Positions 19,424-28,984 of a stretch of 64,000 nt of DNA are shown here, piece by piece. The stretch lies in NCBI RefSeq assembly GCF_030053115.1, contig NZ_CP125619.1, positions 1,179,001 through 1,243,000 of the forward strand, in the 5' to 3' direction. The translations under genes and the position numbers were made by a program. Every line of letters starts with the position of its first letter. Positions within the stretch are counted from its first letter, which is position 1. A model generated the notes under the pieces. That model had not been told where the DNA came from. It saw nothing but the letters and a program-made list of their open reading frames with translations, and ran no database searches. The DNA is from Pseudomonas svalbardensis (GTDB lineage Bacteria > Pseudomonadota > Gammaproteobacteria > Pseudomonadales > Pseudomonadaceae).

Positions 19424-21103
19424 TTACGCCGCTTTCGCTTCCGGCTGGCTCAACGAGCGGTTCAGTGCGCTGAACAGGGCCTTGAAGCTGGCGGTGGTGA
19501 TGTTTTCATCGATACCGACGCCGTGCACCGCACGTTCACCGTTCACACGCAGCTCGATGTAGGCCGCCGCCTTGGCATTGGTGCCCGAACCGATGGCGTG
19601 TTCGTTGTAGTCCATGATTTCAACCGGAATCGGCAGACCGGCCACCAGCGCTTCCAGGGCGCCGTTGCCCTTGCCACGCCAGTGCAGGTTGGTTTCACCC
19701 TGACCTTTACCAGAGACTTCCACTTCCACGGCGCTGTGACCGTTTTCTTCCTGCAGGCGATGGCTGACCAACGCGTACGGGGTGTTGGCCTGCAAGTACT
19801 CGCTGTGCAACAGCGCATGGATCTGCTGAGCCGTCATTTCGAGGCCCAGACGATCGGTTTCACGTTGCACAACCTGGCTGAACTCGATCTGCATGCGACG
19901 CGGCAAGCTGATGCCGTATTCCTGTTCCAGCAGGTAAGCGATACCGCCCTTGCCCGACTGGCTGTTGACACGGATCACCGCCTCGTAGCTGCGGCCGATA
20001 TCGGCCGGGTCGATCGGCAAGTACGGTACTTCCCACAGGGCGTCCGGTTTCTGCTGGGCGAAGCCTTTGCGGATGGCGTCCTGGTGGGAGCCGGAGAACG
20101 CGGTGTGAACCAGGTCGCCGACGTACGGGTGGCGTGGGTGCACCTGGATCTGGTTGCATTCTTCGACGACTTTGCGCACACCGTCGATGTCGGAGAAGTC
20201 CAGCTCAGGGTGAATGCCCTGGGTGTAGAGGTTCAGCGCCACGGTCACGAGGTCGACGTTACCGGTACGTTCGCCGTTGCCGAACAGGCAGCCTTCGACA
20301 CGGTCGGCGCCGGCCATCAGGCCCAGTTCGGTAGCTGCAACGCCAGTGCCACGGTCGTTGTGGGTGTGCAGGCTGATGATCACGCTGTCACGACGGTTGA
20401 TGTGCCGGCCGAACCATTCGATCTGGTCGGCATAGATGTTCGGGGTCGCGCATTCGACGGTGGCTGGCAGGTTGAGAATCACCTTGTGCTCAGGCGTCGG
20501 GTTCCAGACTTCGATGACTGCGTCGCAGACTTCTTTGGCGAACTCGAGCTCAGTGGCGCTGAAGGTTTCTGGCGAGTACTCGAAGGTCCACTCGGTGTTT
20601 GGCTGCTGGGCGGCATATTTGACGAACAGCTTGGCCGCGTTCACGGCGATGGCCTTGACCCCTTCCTTGTCCTGGTTGAAGACAATGCGGCGGAAGGAAG
20701 GGGAGGTCGCGTTGTACAGGTGAACGATGGCTTTCTTCGCCCCGCGCAGGGATTCGAAGGTGCGCTCGATCAAGTCTTCACGGCCCTGGGTCAGCACCTG
20801 AATGGTGGTGTCGTCCGGGATGTGGTTGCCTTCGATCAGGGTACGCACGAAGTCGAAGTCGGTTTGCGAAGCCGCCGGGAACGACGCTTCGATTTCTTTC
20901 ACGCCGACCGACACCAGGGTTTTCCAGAAACGCAGCTTCTTGACCGCGTCCATTGGCTCGATCAGCGACTGGTTACCGTCCCGAAGGTCGGAGCTGCACC
21001 AGATCGGCGCGGCGGTAATGGTCTTCGACGGCCAGGTGCGGTCCGGGATGTCGATGGTCGGGAACGCGCGGTATTTCGAAGACGGGTCTTTGAGCATGCT
21101 CAT
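19424..21103 (-). CDS. leuA: 2-isopropylmalate synthase LeuA
   Basis: First committed enzyme of leucine synthesis, condensing acetyl-CoA with 2-oxoisovalerate. The 559-residue form has the TIM-barrel catalytic domain ([11 protein letters not shown] near residue 37; [11 protein letters not shown] with metal-binding His-x-His) and the C-terminal LeuA regulatory domain for leucine feedback. It is the long form typical of pseudomonads. ATG at 21103 (a second ATG follows two codons later), with an AAGGA ribosome-binding site. Preceded by a probable leucine-rich leader peptide. Confidence 0.96.
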   Translation of the reverse strand: MSMLKDPSSKYRAFPTIDIPDRTWPSKTITAAPIWCSSDLRDGNQSLIEPMDAVKKLRFWKTLVSVGVKEIEASFPAASQTDFDFVRTLIEGNHIPDDTTIQVLTQGREDLIERTFESLRGAKKAIVHLYNATSPSFRRIVFNQDKEGVKAIAVNAAKLFVKYAAQQPNTEWTFEYSPETFSATELEFAKEVCDAVIEVWNPTPEHKVILNLPATVECATPNIYADQIEWFGRHINRRDSVIISLHTHNDRGTGVAATELGLMAGADRVEGCLFGNGERTGNVDLVTVALNLYTQGIHPELDFSDIDGVRKVVEECNQIQVHPRHPYVGDLVHTAFSGSHQDAIRKGFAQQKPDALWEVPYLPIDPADIGRSYEAVIRVNSQSGKGGIAYLLEQEYGISLPRRMQIEFSQVVQRETDRLGLEMTAQQIHALLHSEYLQANTPYALVSHRLQEENGHSAVEVEVSGKGQGETNLHWRGKGNGALEALVAGLPIPVEIMDYNEHAIGSGTNAKAAAYIELRVNGERAVHGVGIDENITTASFKALFSALNRSLSQPEAKAA

Positions 21104-21193
21104 CGGGAAATCCTTATTGTGTGGGCCGAAAAAAGGCGGCCTGCCGGTGGATCAAATGTTCTTGGGGAAAGCGAAGGGCGAGGCACCGCAAAT
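21104..21193 (-). promoter_or_regulatory. Possible transcription attenuator between leader peptide and leuA
   Basis: Read on the minus strand, CTGCCGG, which spans a Leu and a Pro codon near the end of the leader peptide, can pair with CCGGCAG about 55 nt downstream. That arm is followed by GCCGCC and then a T6 run. This would put a Leu codon within an RNA stem, as in ribosome-controlled attenuators. The six bases between stem and T-run make the terminator imperfect, so this is tentative. Confidence 0.4.
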
Positions 21194-21271
21194 TCAGCCC
21201 GGCAGTCGTGCACTGACAAGGCACAGGCTGCGGTGCTGGCGAAGCTGGATGAGGGTGTGAGAGGTTTTCAT
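21194..21271 (-). CDS. leuL: Probable leuA leader peptide (25 residues, five Leu)
   Basis: A 25-codon reading frame from ATG 21271 to TGA 21194, about 90 bp before leuA on the same strand. The peptide starts MKTSHTLIQL and ends LCLVSARLPG. It has five leucines (20 percent) by codons CTC, CTT and CTG. Position and composition fit a leader that senses charged tRNA-Leu for leuA attenuation. A ribosome-binding site is present but weak (AGGG, then GAAGG close to ATG). The gene name is by analogy; expression is not shown. Confidence 0.55.
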   Translation of the reverse strand: MKTSHTLIQLRQHRSLCLVSARLPG

Positions 21272-21501
21272 GCCTTCAACCCTAACCGCGAGGGTGAAGG
21301 ATGGCAAGCGGTCGAAAAAAATTGAGAGGAATCCTCTAAAAGTCTTCTATATCGAGATTTTATTGCGGTGAAGGGTGGTGATTGTTTTTATGTTTGCGCG
21401 AGGTTTGAGCGATGCGCAATTGAAGGCTTTCGGTGATGGGGCGTGTCAGCGCGGCTATTCTTAAAGCCTCACCAAGGACTACTGGCAGGCAGGAGTCGAC
21501 A

Positions 21502-21858
21502 ATGAACGAGTCGGATTGGAAGCTTTATAGCGCACTGCGTCCGTTGGCCCATGAGCGGCTATGCATCCGGATCATGGAGGAGGTCGAGCGCACGGTGCTG
21601 GATAAAAGCATTGGACCTTATGAGCGGATAGAAGCCAGCGAAGAAAGGCTGAAGGCCGGTCAACAAGAACTGTATTGGGCTTTTGGCGTGTTCAGGCACT
21701 CACGCAATGAGGCGCCTGGTCACTTGCTGGGGTTGTGTACTCATGAGTTGATCAGCGCTGAGGAGTTGGCGGGCTTTTCGGAGGAAACTCAGGCCTGGAT
21801 CAAAGAGTGCCTGGCGCACAGGGAAATCCATGGGATTGAAGACCTTGAGGCGGAATAA
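21502..21858 (+). CDS. Conserved small protein of unknown function (118 aa)
   Basis: Starts at ATG 21502 with AGGAG at 21491-21495. The protein is predicted soluble and mainly helical, acidic, rich in Glu (for example RIMEEVERTVLD and RIEASEERLKAGQQEL), with no signal peptide, membrane segment or cysteine motif. I do not recognise a family. It stands alone between leuA (divergent) and a REP pair. Confidence 0.65.
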   Translation: MNESDWKLYSALRPLAHERLCIRIMEEVERTVLDKSIGPYERIEASEERLKAGQQELYWAFGVFRHSRNEAPGHLLGLCTHELISAEELAGFSEETQAWIKECLAHREIHGIEDLEAE

Positions 21859-21879
21859 ACGGCGTCAGTGATGCCCCCA

Positions 21880-21969
21880 TCGCGAGCAGGCTCGCTCCCA
21901 CATTGGATTTTTGGTGAATACAAAATCTGCATTCACGCCGATCAACTGTGGGAGCGAGCCTGCTCGCGA
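21880..21969. repeat. Inverted pair of REP sequences
   Basis: 23-bp REP copies at 21880-21902 (reverse) and 21947-21969 (forward), identical to those at 19245-19334 and with the same 44-bp spacing. They lie between convergent genes. Confidence 0.9.
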
Positions 21970-21994
21970 TGGGGCCAGTCGCCTCACTCAATAT

Positions 21995-22816
21995 TCAGGG
22001 CTGAAATGCACCTATAAAGATAGCCGGATCAACCCGCGCATCATTCAGGCTGACGTTCCAATGCATATGCGGCCCGGTCGCCCGCCCGGTGGCCCCCACT
22101 TTCCCGACCACCCCACCACGGGCCAATTGCTGGCCAACCTTCACGTCGATTTTCGACATGTGGCAAAACATGCTGATAAACCCCTGCCCATGGTCGACAA
22201 ACACTGTGTTGCCGTTGAAGAAATAGTTGCCGATCAGGATCACCTTGCCGGCAGCCGGGGTCTTGATCGGTGTGCCAGCGCCGACGGCGAAATCCAGGCC
22301 AGAGTGGGGATTACGCTCTTCACCATTGAAGAAGCGGCGCACGCCGAACTTGCTCGACAGCGGGCCGTTCACCGGTTTGTCCAACAACAAATTGCTCGGC
22401 GTATTCGGGCTGAACGTGCGGTAGGCAGTAATCTGCTCGGCCAATTCGCGCTCAATGCGCTTGAGGTTTTCCGGATCCGGGTTGACCTGCTGCTTATTCT
22501 TCAGAGTGATGTGCTGTTCCGGGTATTTCTTGTTGCCGACCGTGAAACTCAGATTCCGCCCGCCACTGCTGACCTGCTGCGTGCCCGGTTTAACCGTCAG
22601 CGGCACACCGACAATCGCCAGCCAGTTGTTCTGTTCCTTGACCACCAGCACAGGCTTGCCTTGATAACTGGCCTTCGGCGCCTGCGCAGAGGCACCCAGA
22701 TCCACCACGGCCACGCCGCCCGGCACCGGTTTGTTCAACAGGCGGGTGATGTAACTGTCGGCGTGGGCATTGAAGGTCAGGCACAGCAACAGCAGCGGAG
22801 CTAAAAAACGCGGCAT
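21995..22816 (-). CDS. Periplasmic M23-family metallopeptidase (LytM domain)
   Basis: A 273-residue protein with an N-terminal signal peptide (MPRFLAPLLLLCLTFNAHA). The C-terminal LytM/M23 domain carries the zinc-binding HSGLD motif and the GPHMHW motif. Such enzymes cut peptidoglycan cross-links, or activate amidases when degenerate. Here both motifs look intact, so an active endopeptidase is likely. The start lies 3 bp after the xseA stop, so it is cotranscribed with xseA. Confidence 0.9.
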   Translation of the reverse strand: MPRFLAPLLLLCLTFNAHADSYITRLLNKPVPGGVAVVDLGASAQAPKASYQGKPVLVVKEQNNWLAIVGVPLTVKPGTQQVSSGGRNLSFTVGNKKYPEQHITLKNKQQVNPDPENLKRIERELAEQITAYRTFSPNTPSNLLLDKPVNGPLSSKFGVRRFFNGEERNPHSGLDFAVGAGTPIKTPAAGKVILIGNYFFNGNTVFVDHGQGFISMFCHMSKIDVKVGQQLARGGVVGKVGATGRATGPHMHWNVSLNDARVDPAIFIGAFQP

Positions 22817-22819
22817 GGA

Positions 22820-24199
22820 TCAATCCAGTAAAGAAAGGGTGACAGGCGTCAGGTGATTGTCTTCGACCCGCACTTGCAGTTCGCCTTCGCCAAGTCTGGC
22901 TTTCAGGCGCTGACCATTGTGGGTTTGCGCGGCGTTGCGGATCGCGTTGCCGCGTTCGTCCAGCAAAATGCTGTAGCCACGGCCAAGGGTCGCCAAAGGG
23001 CTGACCACATGCAGCGTCTGCATCTGGCTTTGCAGTTGCAGGCGACGGGATTTGAGCCCTTCGCGCATGGCACGGGGCAGGCGTTCGGCAAGGCTGTCGA
23101 GGCGCTGACGGAGCATCGCCAGTTGCCGCCCGGGATGTTGCCCGGCGAGGCGGGTTTCCAGACGGATCAACCTTTCGCGACGGGTATTGAGGCTGCGTTC
23201 GAACGCGCGGCGCATGCGCATGTCCAGATCATCCAGGCGCTGCGCTTGCTGGCGCAGGCGTTCGCCGGGATGGCGCAAGCGGCGAGACATGCCTTCCAGG
23301 CGCAGTCGATCACGCATCAAGCGGTCGCGGATACGCATCACCAGCCGTCGATGCAGGCTTTCGACCCGGCGGACCAGGTCACTGGAATCCGGCGCGAGCA
23401 GTTCGGCGGCGGCGGAAGGCGTCGGGGCGCGAACGTCGGCCACGAAGTCGCTGATCGACACGTCGGTTTCATGGCCGACGGCGCTGACAATCGGCGTCAC
23501 GCAAGCATCCACGGCGCGGGCCACGGCTTCTTCGTTGAAGCACCAGAGGTCTTCCAGTGAACCACCGCCGCGGGCCAGAATCAGCGCGTCGAAACCGCGG
23601 GCGTCCGCCAGTTTCAGTGCGCGGACAATCTGCGCAGTGGCTTCGCGGCCCTGCACGGCAGTGGGGATCAACGTGAGTTGGATCTGCGGCGCACGGCGCC
23701 GGAATACGCTGATGATGTCGCGAATCACCGCGCCGGTGGGCGAGCTGATAATGCCGATGCGTTGCGGATGCGCTGGCAGCGGCACTTTGCGCTCGGCGCT
23801 GAACAGGCCTTCGGCGCTGAGTTTCTCCTTCAACGCATCGAAGGCCAGACGCAGCGCACCGTCACCGGCCGGCTCCACGGTATCGAGGATCAGCTGATAG
23901 TCGCCACGGCCCTCGAACAGCGAAACCTTGCCGCGGACCTTGACCGCTAGGCCATCCTTCAATGCCTGACGCACTCGCGCCGCGTTCTGCCGGAACAGCG
24001 CGCAACGCACCTGGGCGCCGCTGTCCTTGAGGGTGAAATACACGTGGCCGGACGCAGGGCGGGCGAGGTTGGAGATTTCGCCTTCGACCCAGATGTTGCT
24101 GAACACGTCTTCGAGCAACACCCGCGCGCGGCCGTTGAGCTGGCTGACAGTCAGGACTTCACGGTCCAGGCCGAGTCTTGCAAAGGGATCTTTAATCAT
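22820..24199 (-). CDS. xseA: Exodeoxyribonuclease VII large subunit XseA
   Basis: 459 residues. It has an N-terminal OB fold (VSQLNGRARVLLEDVFSNIWVEGEISN), the catalytic core (IGIISSPTGAVIRD, LILARGGGSLEDLWCFN, SAVGHETDVSISD) and a C-terminal coiled coil that binds XseB. It degrades single-stranded DNA. I start it at ATG 24199 (MIKDPFARLGL), the family start, although in-frame ATGs exist upstream at 24208 and further. Confidence 0.94.
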   Translation of the reverse strand: MIKDPFARLGLDREVLTVSQLNGRARVLLEDVFSNIWVEGEISNLARPASGHVYFTLKDSGAQVRCALFRQNAARVRQALKDGLAVKVRGKVSLFEGRGDYQLILDTVEPAGDGALRLAFDALKEKLSAEGLFSAERKVPLPAHPQRIGIISSPTGAVIRDIISVFRRRAPQIQLTLIPTAVQGREATAQIVRALKLADARGFDALILARGGGSLEDLWCFNEEAVARAVDACVTPIVSAVGHETDVSISDFVADVRAPTPSAAAELLAPDSSDLVRRVESLHRRLVMRIRDRLMRDRLRLEGMSRRLRHPGERLRQQAQRLDDLDMRMRRAFERSLNTRRERLIRLETRLAGQHPGRQLAMLRQRLDSLAERLPRAMREGLKSRRLQLQSQMQTLHVVSPLATLGRGYSILLDERGNAIRNAAQTHNGQRLKARLGEGELQVRVEDNHLTPVTLSLLD

Positions 24200-24253
24200 G
24201 GGGCGCATGATAAAGGCATTCGGCAAACAATCTCCATGAGTCCACGCAAATCC

Positions 24254-24265
24254 CCTGTGGGAGCG
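24254..24265. repeat. Left 12-bp target-site duplication of the IS4 element
   Basis: CCTGTGGGAGCG, identical to 25694-25705 on the other side of the element. It is the head of a REP sequence. Confidence 0.92.
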
Positions 24266-24274
24266 CAATGCTGT

Positions 24275-25612
24275 TCACTTAAGCGGAGCAGCCTTGCGGT
24301 TAACCGGATACCGGGTTTTTGACATCTTCACCGCCCTAGGCCTCGCAGGCCTGGGGCGTTTTACTATGAAGAGCACACCAATGCTGCCGCGAAGCTCGTC
24401 CAGGCGTCTTGGCGTGTGTGAGGGCGAGACCGCTCCGGCCATGACCACCAGATGGCTGGCGATGTGCTGACAGGCAAACTTGAAACTCACCTCGCTGGGA
24501 GCCCGCTTATGAGCTACAGCCGCCTGACTGGCTTCTCGACGCACTACGTTATAAGCCAGTAACAGCCCCCATAATTCTTGATACACCAGATCTACAGTCT
24601 TGCTGCGAAGGGTCAAGGCATTGTCTTGCATTGAGCTTTTGATATCCCTGAAACCCAGTTCGATTTCCCATCGCTCGTGATAAAGGGTGGCGACCTGCTC
24701 AGCGCTAAAGTGCGAGGCTGGCAGGGAGGTGAAGACGGTTTTTTCTTTCCCGGCGACCTCGTAGGTGACCGCCCGTACTTGCCAGTACTCAGGCAACAGT
24801 GGGTTCTTTTTACGCGCTTGCTGCGAGACCTTCATCTGGACTAGGTAATCACCATCGCCGTAGTGTTCAATTTCCGTGCGAACAGTACCCTTACGCTCCG
24901 GGATCATCCAATGCCGGTTTTTTTCAGTACTTTGGATACTCAACAATAGGTCCGCACTGAAAAACCCTTTGTCCAGCAGGGTCACTGAGTGGTTGGGTAT
25001 GCTCTCGATGAAGTCCTTGGCCAGCGGGATCTCCCCTTTGCGGTAAGGGCTGATGGCCGCGTTGGCGATGATATGAGAACGGGCGTTCATCAACGCAACA
25101 AGGCGCAGCACCGGATAAGGGGTTTGACGATCGGAGGAGGTATTGCCGGAGCCAAAATGGTCCCGCAATGACGACGTTTCCGGGGTTCGAAACAAGGCAC
25201 CGTCGACGGCAAAGACTTGAAGACCGTGCCAGTCATCTTGCGGGTAGCGCTCGTATCCCCAGACATTGGCGCACTGTTGAAATAACCAAGCGACAGGCTG
25301 ATTCCCCAGACGCTGGCGCGCCTGCGACAACCCGCTTTTGGCTAACAGCACCTCATTAGCAAGACCGTCGGCACAAATATTCAGTCGGCGAGCGACCTCG
25401 ACTATTGGCTCACCTCTGAAAAGTGCCATCCCGACTACCAGCCAAAGGACTATGTCCGAAGGCAAGCGCCGACGTCGGATCGTGGCTTTATCCGCCAGAG
25501 CGGCCGCTGCGGTGATCCAATCATGAGGAATATGATCGGTGAACACCTCAAGGCGAGAGAGCGGTTGCTTAGCAAAATCCAAAACCGCGCTTAAATCCTG
25601 AGCAACAGACAT
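24275..25612 (-). CDS. IS4-family transposase
   Basis: 445 residues with an N-terminal IS4-type domain (about 20-115) and a DDE catalytic domain. Visible marks are VFAVDGALFRTPE (first Asp), LLDKGFFSADLL (second Asp) and the Y-2-R-3-E signature YHERWEIELGFRDIK near residue 330 with the catalytic Glu. No frameshift or stop interrupts it. It fills almost the whole element, ending in the left terminal repeat. Confidence 0.95.
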   Translation of the reverse strand: MSVAQDLSAVLDFAKQPLSRLEVFTDHIPHDWITAAAALADKATIRRRRLPSDIVLWLVVGMALFRGEPIVEVARRLNICADGLANEVLLAKSGLSQARQRLGNQPVAWLFQQCANVWGYERYPQDDWHGLQVFAVDGALFRTPETSSLRDHFGSGNTSSDRQTPYPVLRLVALMNARSHIIANAAISPYRKGEIPLAKDFIESIPNHSVTLLDKGFFSADLLLSIQSTEKNRHWMIPERKGTVRTEIEHYGDGDYLVQMKVSQQARKKNPLLPEYWQVRAVTYEVAGKEKTVFTSLPASHFSAEQVATLYHERWEIELGFRDIKSSMQDNALTLRSKTVDLVYQELWGLLLAYNVVRREASQAAVAHKRAPSEVSFKFACQHIASHLVVMAGAVSPSHTPRRLDELRGSIGVLFIVKRPRPARPRAVKMSKTRYPVNRKAAPLK

Positions 25613-25615
25613 AAA

Positions 25616-25648
25616 AAATCCGGAATCCTTATCAGATTCCGGATTTTC
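25616..25648. other. Subterminal inverted repeat in the IS4 element
   Basis: AATCCGGAATC and GATTCCGGATT face each other just upstream of the transposase ATG. It could be a transposase-binding site or an RNA hairpin that limits read-in translation of the transposase; either role is inference. Confidence 0.45.
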
Positions 25649-25693
25649 CGGCTGCCTGAGGATTAGTCAACAATCCTTAAGTGAACAGCATTG

Positions 25694-25784
25694 CCTGTGG
25701 GAGCGGGCTTGCTCGCGAATGCATTCTGTCATTCACATTGCTATCGACTGATACTCCGCATTCGCGAGTAAGCCCGCTCCCACA
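25694..25784. repeat. REP pair, left copy split by the IS4 insertion
   Basis: Forward copy TGTGGGAGCGGGCTTGCTCG plus CGA at 25696-25718, reverse copy at 25762-25784. This is the GGGCTT variant of the core. The first 12 bp (25694-25705) are the right target duplication of the IS element, whose left duplicate is at 24254-24265. Confidence 0.9.
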
Positions 25785-25822
25785 GGTTTAAAGTCAGCTC
25801 CGGGATTCAGGGAAGACATGGA

Positions 25823-26590
25823 ATGAATGTACTTGAGTTGTTGAACCAATGGCCATTCGGCGCTACGGACTGGCTGGTGATCGGGTTGGGCATCGCCCTG
25901 GCCTACATCGTGTTCGGCATTGCCGGTTTCGGCACTGCGTTGGTGGCCGGGCCGATATTGATCCTGTTCATGCCGCTGTCGAAGATCGTGCCGCTGTTGG
26001 TGCTGCTGGATTTCGTCGCGGCGTTCGGTAATTTGCTGCCTTCGCAGCGGGATGTGGCGAAGCCTGAGTTGTTGCGGCTGCTGCCGTGCATGGCGGTCGG
26101 CTGCACGCTGGGGGTGATTTTTCTGTTGAACCTGAAATCCGATGTGCTTTTGCTGTTGATGGGGCTGTTTATCAGCGCTTATGCGATTTACAGCTTGTGG
26201 GTCAAAACCCGGCCGACGCAATTGTCCGCCGGTTGGGCCGTGCCGATGGGCACGGTGGGCGGCATGTTCGGGGCATTGTTTGGCAGTGGCGGCTTTTTAT
26301 ATGCGATCTACTTGAACAGTCGCCTGCCCAAAGAGGCGGCCCGGGCGACCCAGAGTGCACTGATCAGTTGCAGCACGGTGGTGCGCTTGAGCCTGTTTGC
26401 TGTCGCGGGTGTGTATGCCGAGCTACCCTTGTTGGTCTTGGCGCTGTGTTTGTTGCCGGCCATGGCATTGGGGCTGTGGATCGGCCGGCGGTTGACCATG
26501 AGATTGTCCCGTGAGGCGTTTGTGCGGCTGGTGACCTGGTTGGTGCTGGTCAGCGGAATCGCCTTGATCGGACGATATTTGAGTGCTTGA
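25823..26590 (+). CDS. TSUP (TauE/SafE) family membrane transporter
   Basis: 255-residue integral membrane protein with about eight hydrophobic segments and the two-repeat design of the TSUP family (GLGIALAYIVFGIAGFGTALVAGP near the N-terminus; GTVGGMFGALFGSGGFLYA in the second half). Relatives export sulphite, sulphoacetate or related anions. No neighbour points to a substrate. ATG 25823. Confidence 0.83.
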   Translation: MNVLELLNQWPFGATDWLVIGLGIALAYIVFGIAGFGTALVAGPILILFMPLSKIVPLLVLLDFVAAFGNLLPSQRDVAKPELLRLLPCMAVGCTLGVIFLLNLKSDVLLLLMGLFISAYAIYSLWVKTRPTQLSAGWAVPMGTVGGMFGALFGSGGFLYAIYLNSRLPKEAARATQSALISCSTVVRLSLFAVAGVYAELPLLVLALCLLPAMALGLWIGRRLTMRLSREAFVRLVTWLVLVSGIALIGRYLSA

Positions 26591-26650
26591 CCTCTGAAGC
26601 CGGGTGCTTATGCTGCCGGGCTTCGTTAAAGCGTTGCAGCAGGCCGCACC

Positions 26651-27199
26651 ATGAATTCGCAAAGCATTATTGTCCCGAAAATCTCCACACTGCCGGTGCA
26701 CGAACCCCGGGCCCGGGCGGTCGTGCGTTGGCTGGTGCGCAAGAACATCGTCAAGGAAGAACTGACCACCTGTGGCCGTACCGGCAACCGCATGGCTCAT
26801 GCCATCGGCGACGGCGCCCGCGCTGTCGTGCTGCATCCTGAAGCGCTGCCGTTCGGCGAACCGATCAATGGCCTGGAAATCATCACCAAGCGCTGCATCT
26901 ATACGCCCGCAAAGGGTTTCCTTGAAGAGGCGGGCTGCGCCGAGTGCCGCAAGGAAGTCGGCGAAGCGCTGTTCGAAAGCCTGGAAGACTGGATGCCGGG
27001 GCGCACCGATAACTTCACGTGTCCGGAGTGCGGGCATGAAGATGACATCAACGGCTTTCTTTTCCTGCAGGAATGCGGCTTTTCCAACCTGGGTTTTATC
27101 TTCAACAACTGGGCCGAGGCCGGGTTCAAGCAGAGCTTTATCGACGAATTTGCCGATTGGCTCGATCAACCCGTGAGTTGGGTCAAGGTCGAACTCTGA
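26651..27199 (+). CDS. Conserved cysteine-rich protein with two zinc-ribbon knuckles
   Basis: 182 residues. Cysteine pairs CAEC (near residue 97) and CPEC (near 122) suggest a structural zinc site. There is no signal peptide or membrane segment. Homologues in pseudomonads are often labelled as sugar ABC transporter ATPase, but no Walker A motif is visible here, so I do not accept that name. Stands alone between the TSUP gene and guaB. Function unknown. Confidence 0.7.
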   Translation: MNSQSIIVPKISTLPVHEPRARAVVRWLVRKNIVKEELTTCGRTGNRMAHAIGDGARAVVLHPEALPFGEPINGLEIITKRCIYTPAKGFLEEAGCAECRKEVGEALFESLEDWMPGRTDNFTCPECGHEDDINGFLFLQECGFSNLGFIFNNWAEAGFKQSFIDEFADWLDQPVSWVKVEL

Positions 27200-27212
27200 A
27201 CGCGGGCGCCTT

Positions 27213-27297
27213 TGTAGGAGCTGCCGCAGGCTGCGATCTTTTGATCTTGTTTTTGAAAATCAAAGTCAAAAGATCGCAGCCTTCGGCAGCTCCTACA
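27213..27297. repeat. Long inverted repeat of the TGTAGGAGCTGCCG type
   Basis: Arms 27213-27244 and 27266-27297 are 32 bp each with two or three mismatches. The core is TGTAGGAGCTGCCG followed by CAGGCTGCGATC. It is a second pseudomonad REP family, distinct from the TGTGGGAGCGAGC type. It could act as a strong RNA hairpin after the preceding gene. Confidence 0.88.
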
Positions 27298-27337
27298 GGG
27301 ACGTCGTTTTTCCGTATATCAGTAATGCTAATAATAG

Positions 27338-28885
<1,548 letters not shown>

Positions 28886-28910
28886 GCCTTCCAGCAAAAA
28901 GTTAAGTAAC

Positions 28911-28933
28911 CGGGGCTGTTTTATTCAGCCCCG
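28911..28933 (+). other. Hairpin between guaB and guaA
   Basis: CGGGGCTG (28911-28918) pairs with CAGCCCCG (28926-28933) around a 7-nt loop. The T-run after it is poor, so it may only partly reduce read-through into guaA. Confidence 0.5.
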
Positions 28934-28984
28934 AGTTGTTTCTGAATCACGACTGTTTCTGAATTACTTAGACGAGACTGAATC

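Larger units (their letters stand above)
21104..21501. other. 398-bp gap between leuA and the gene at 21502
   Basis: It holds the leuA leader region (21194-21271, minus) and presumably a leuA promoter further right plus a promoter for the plus-strand gene. An AT-rich stretch lies at 21318-21395. I see no confident -35/-10 pair. Confidence 0.4.
24266..25693. mobile_element. Complete IS4-family insertion sequence (1428 bp) inserted in a REP
   Basis: Ends are perfect 18-bp inverted repeats: CAATGCTGTTCACTTAAG at 24266-24283 and its complement at 25676-25693. They are flanked by the 12-bp direct repeat CCTGTGGGAGCG. One full-length transposase gene lies inside on the minus strand. The target is a REP sequence whose remainder continues at 25706. 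Intact ends, duplication and gene imply a recent and possibly still mobile copy. The transposase stop codon lies in the left inverted repeat. Confidence 0.95.

Noticed and set aside
19406..21325. 639-codon open frame on the plus strand
   Set aside because: Antisense to leuA; no domain, and it crosses the leuA terminator and leader.
19245..25784. Regularly spaced REP copies considered as a CRISPR-like array
   Set aside because: They occur as inverted pairs in separate intergenic regions, not as direct repeats with spacers, and no cas gene is present.
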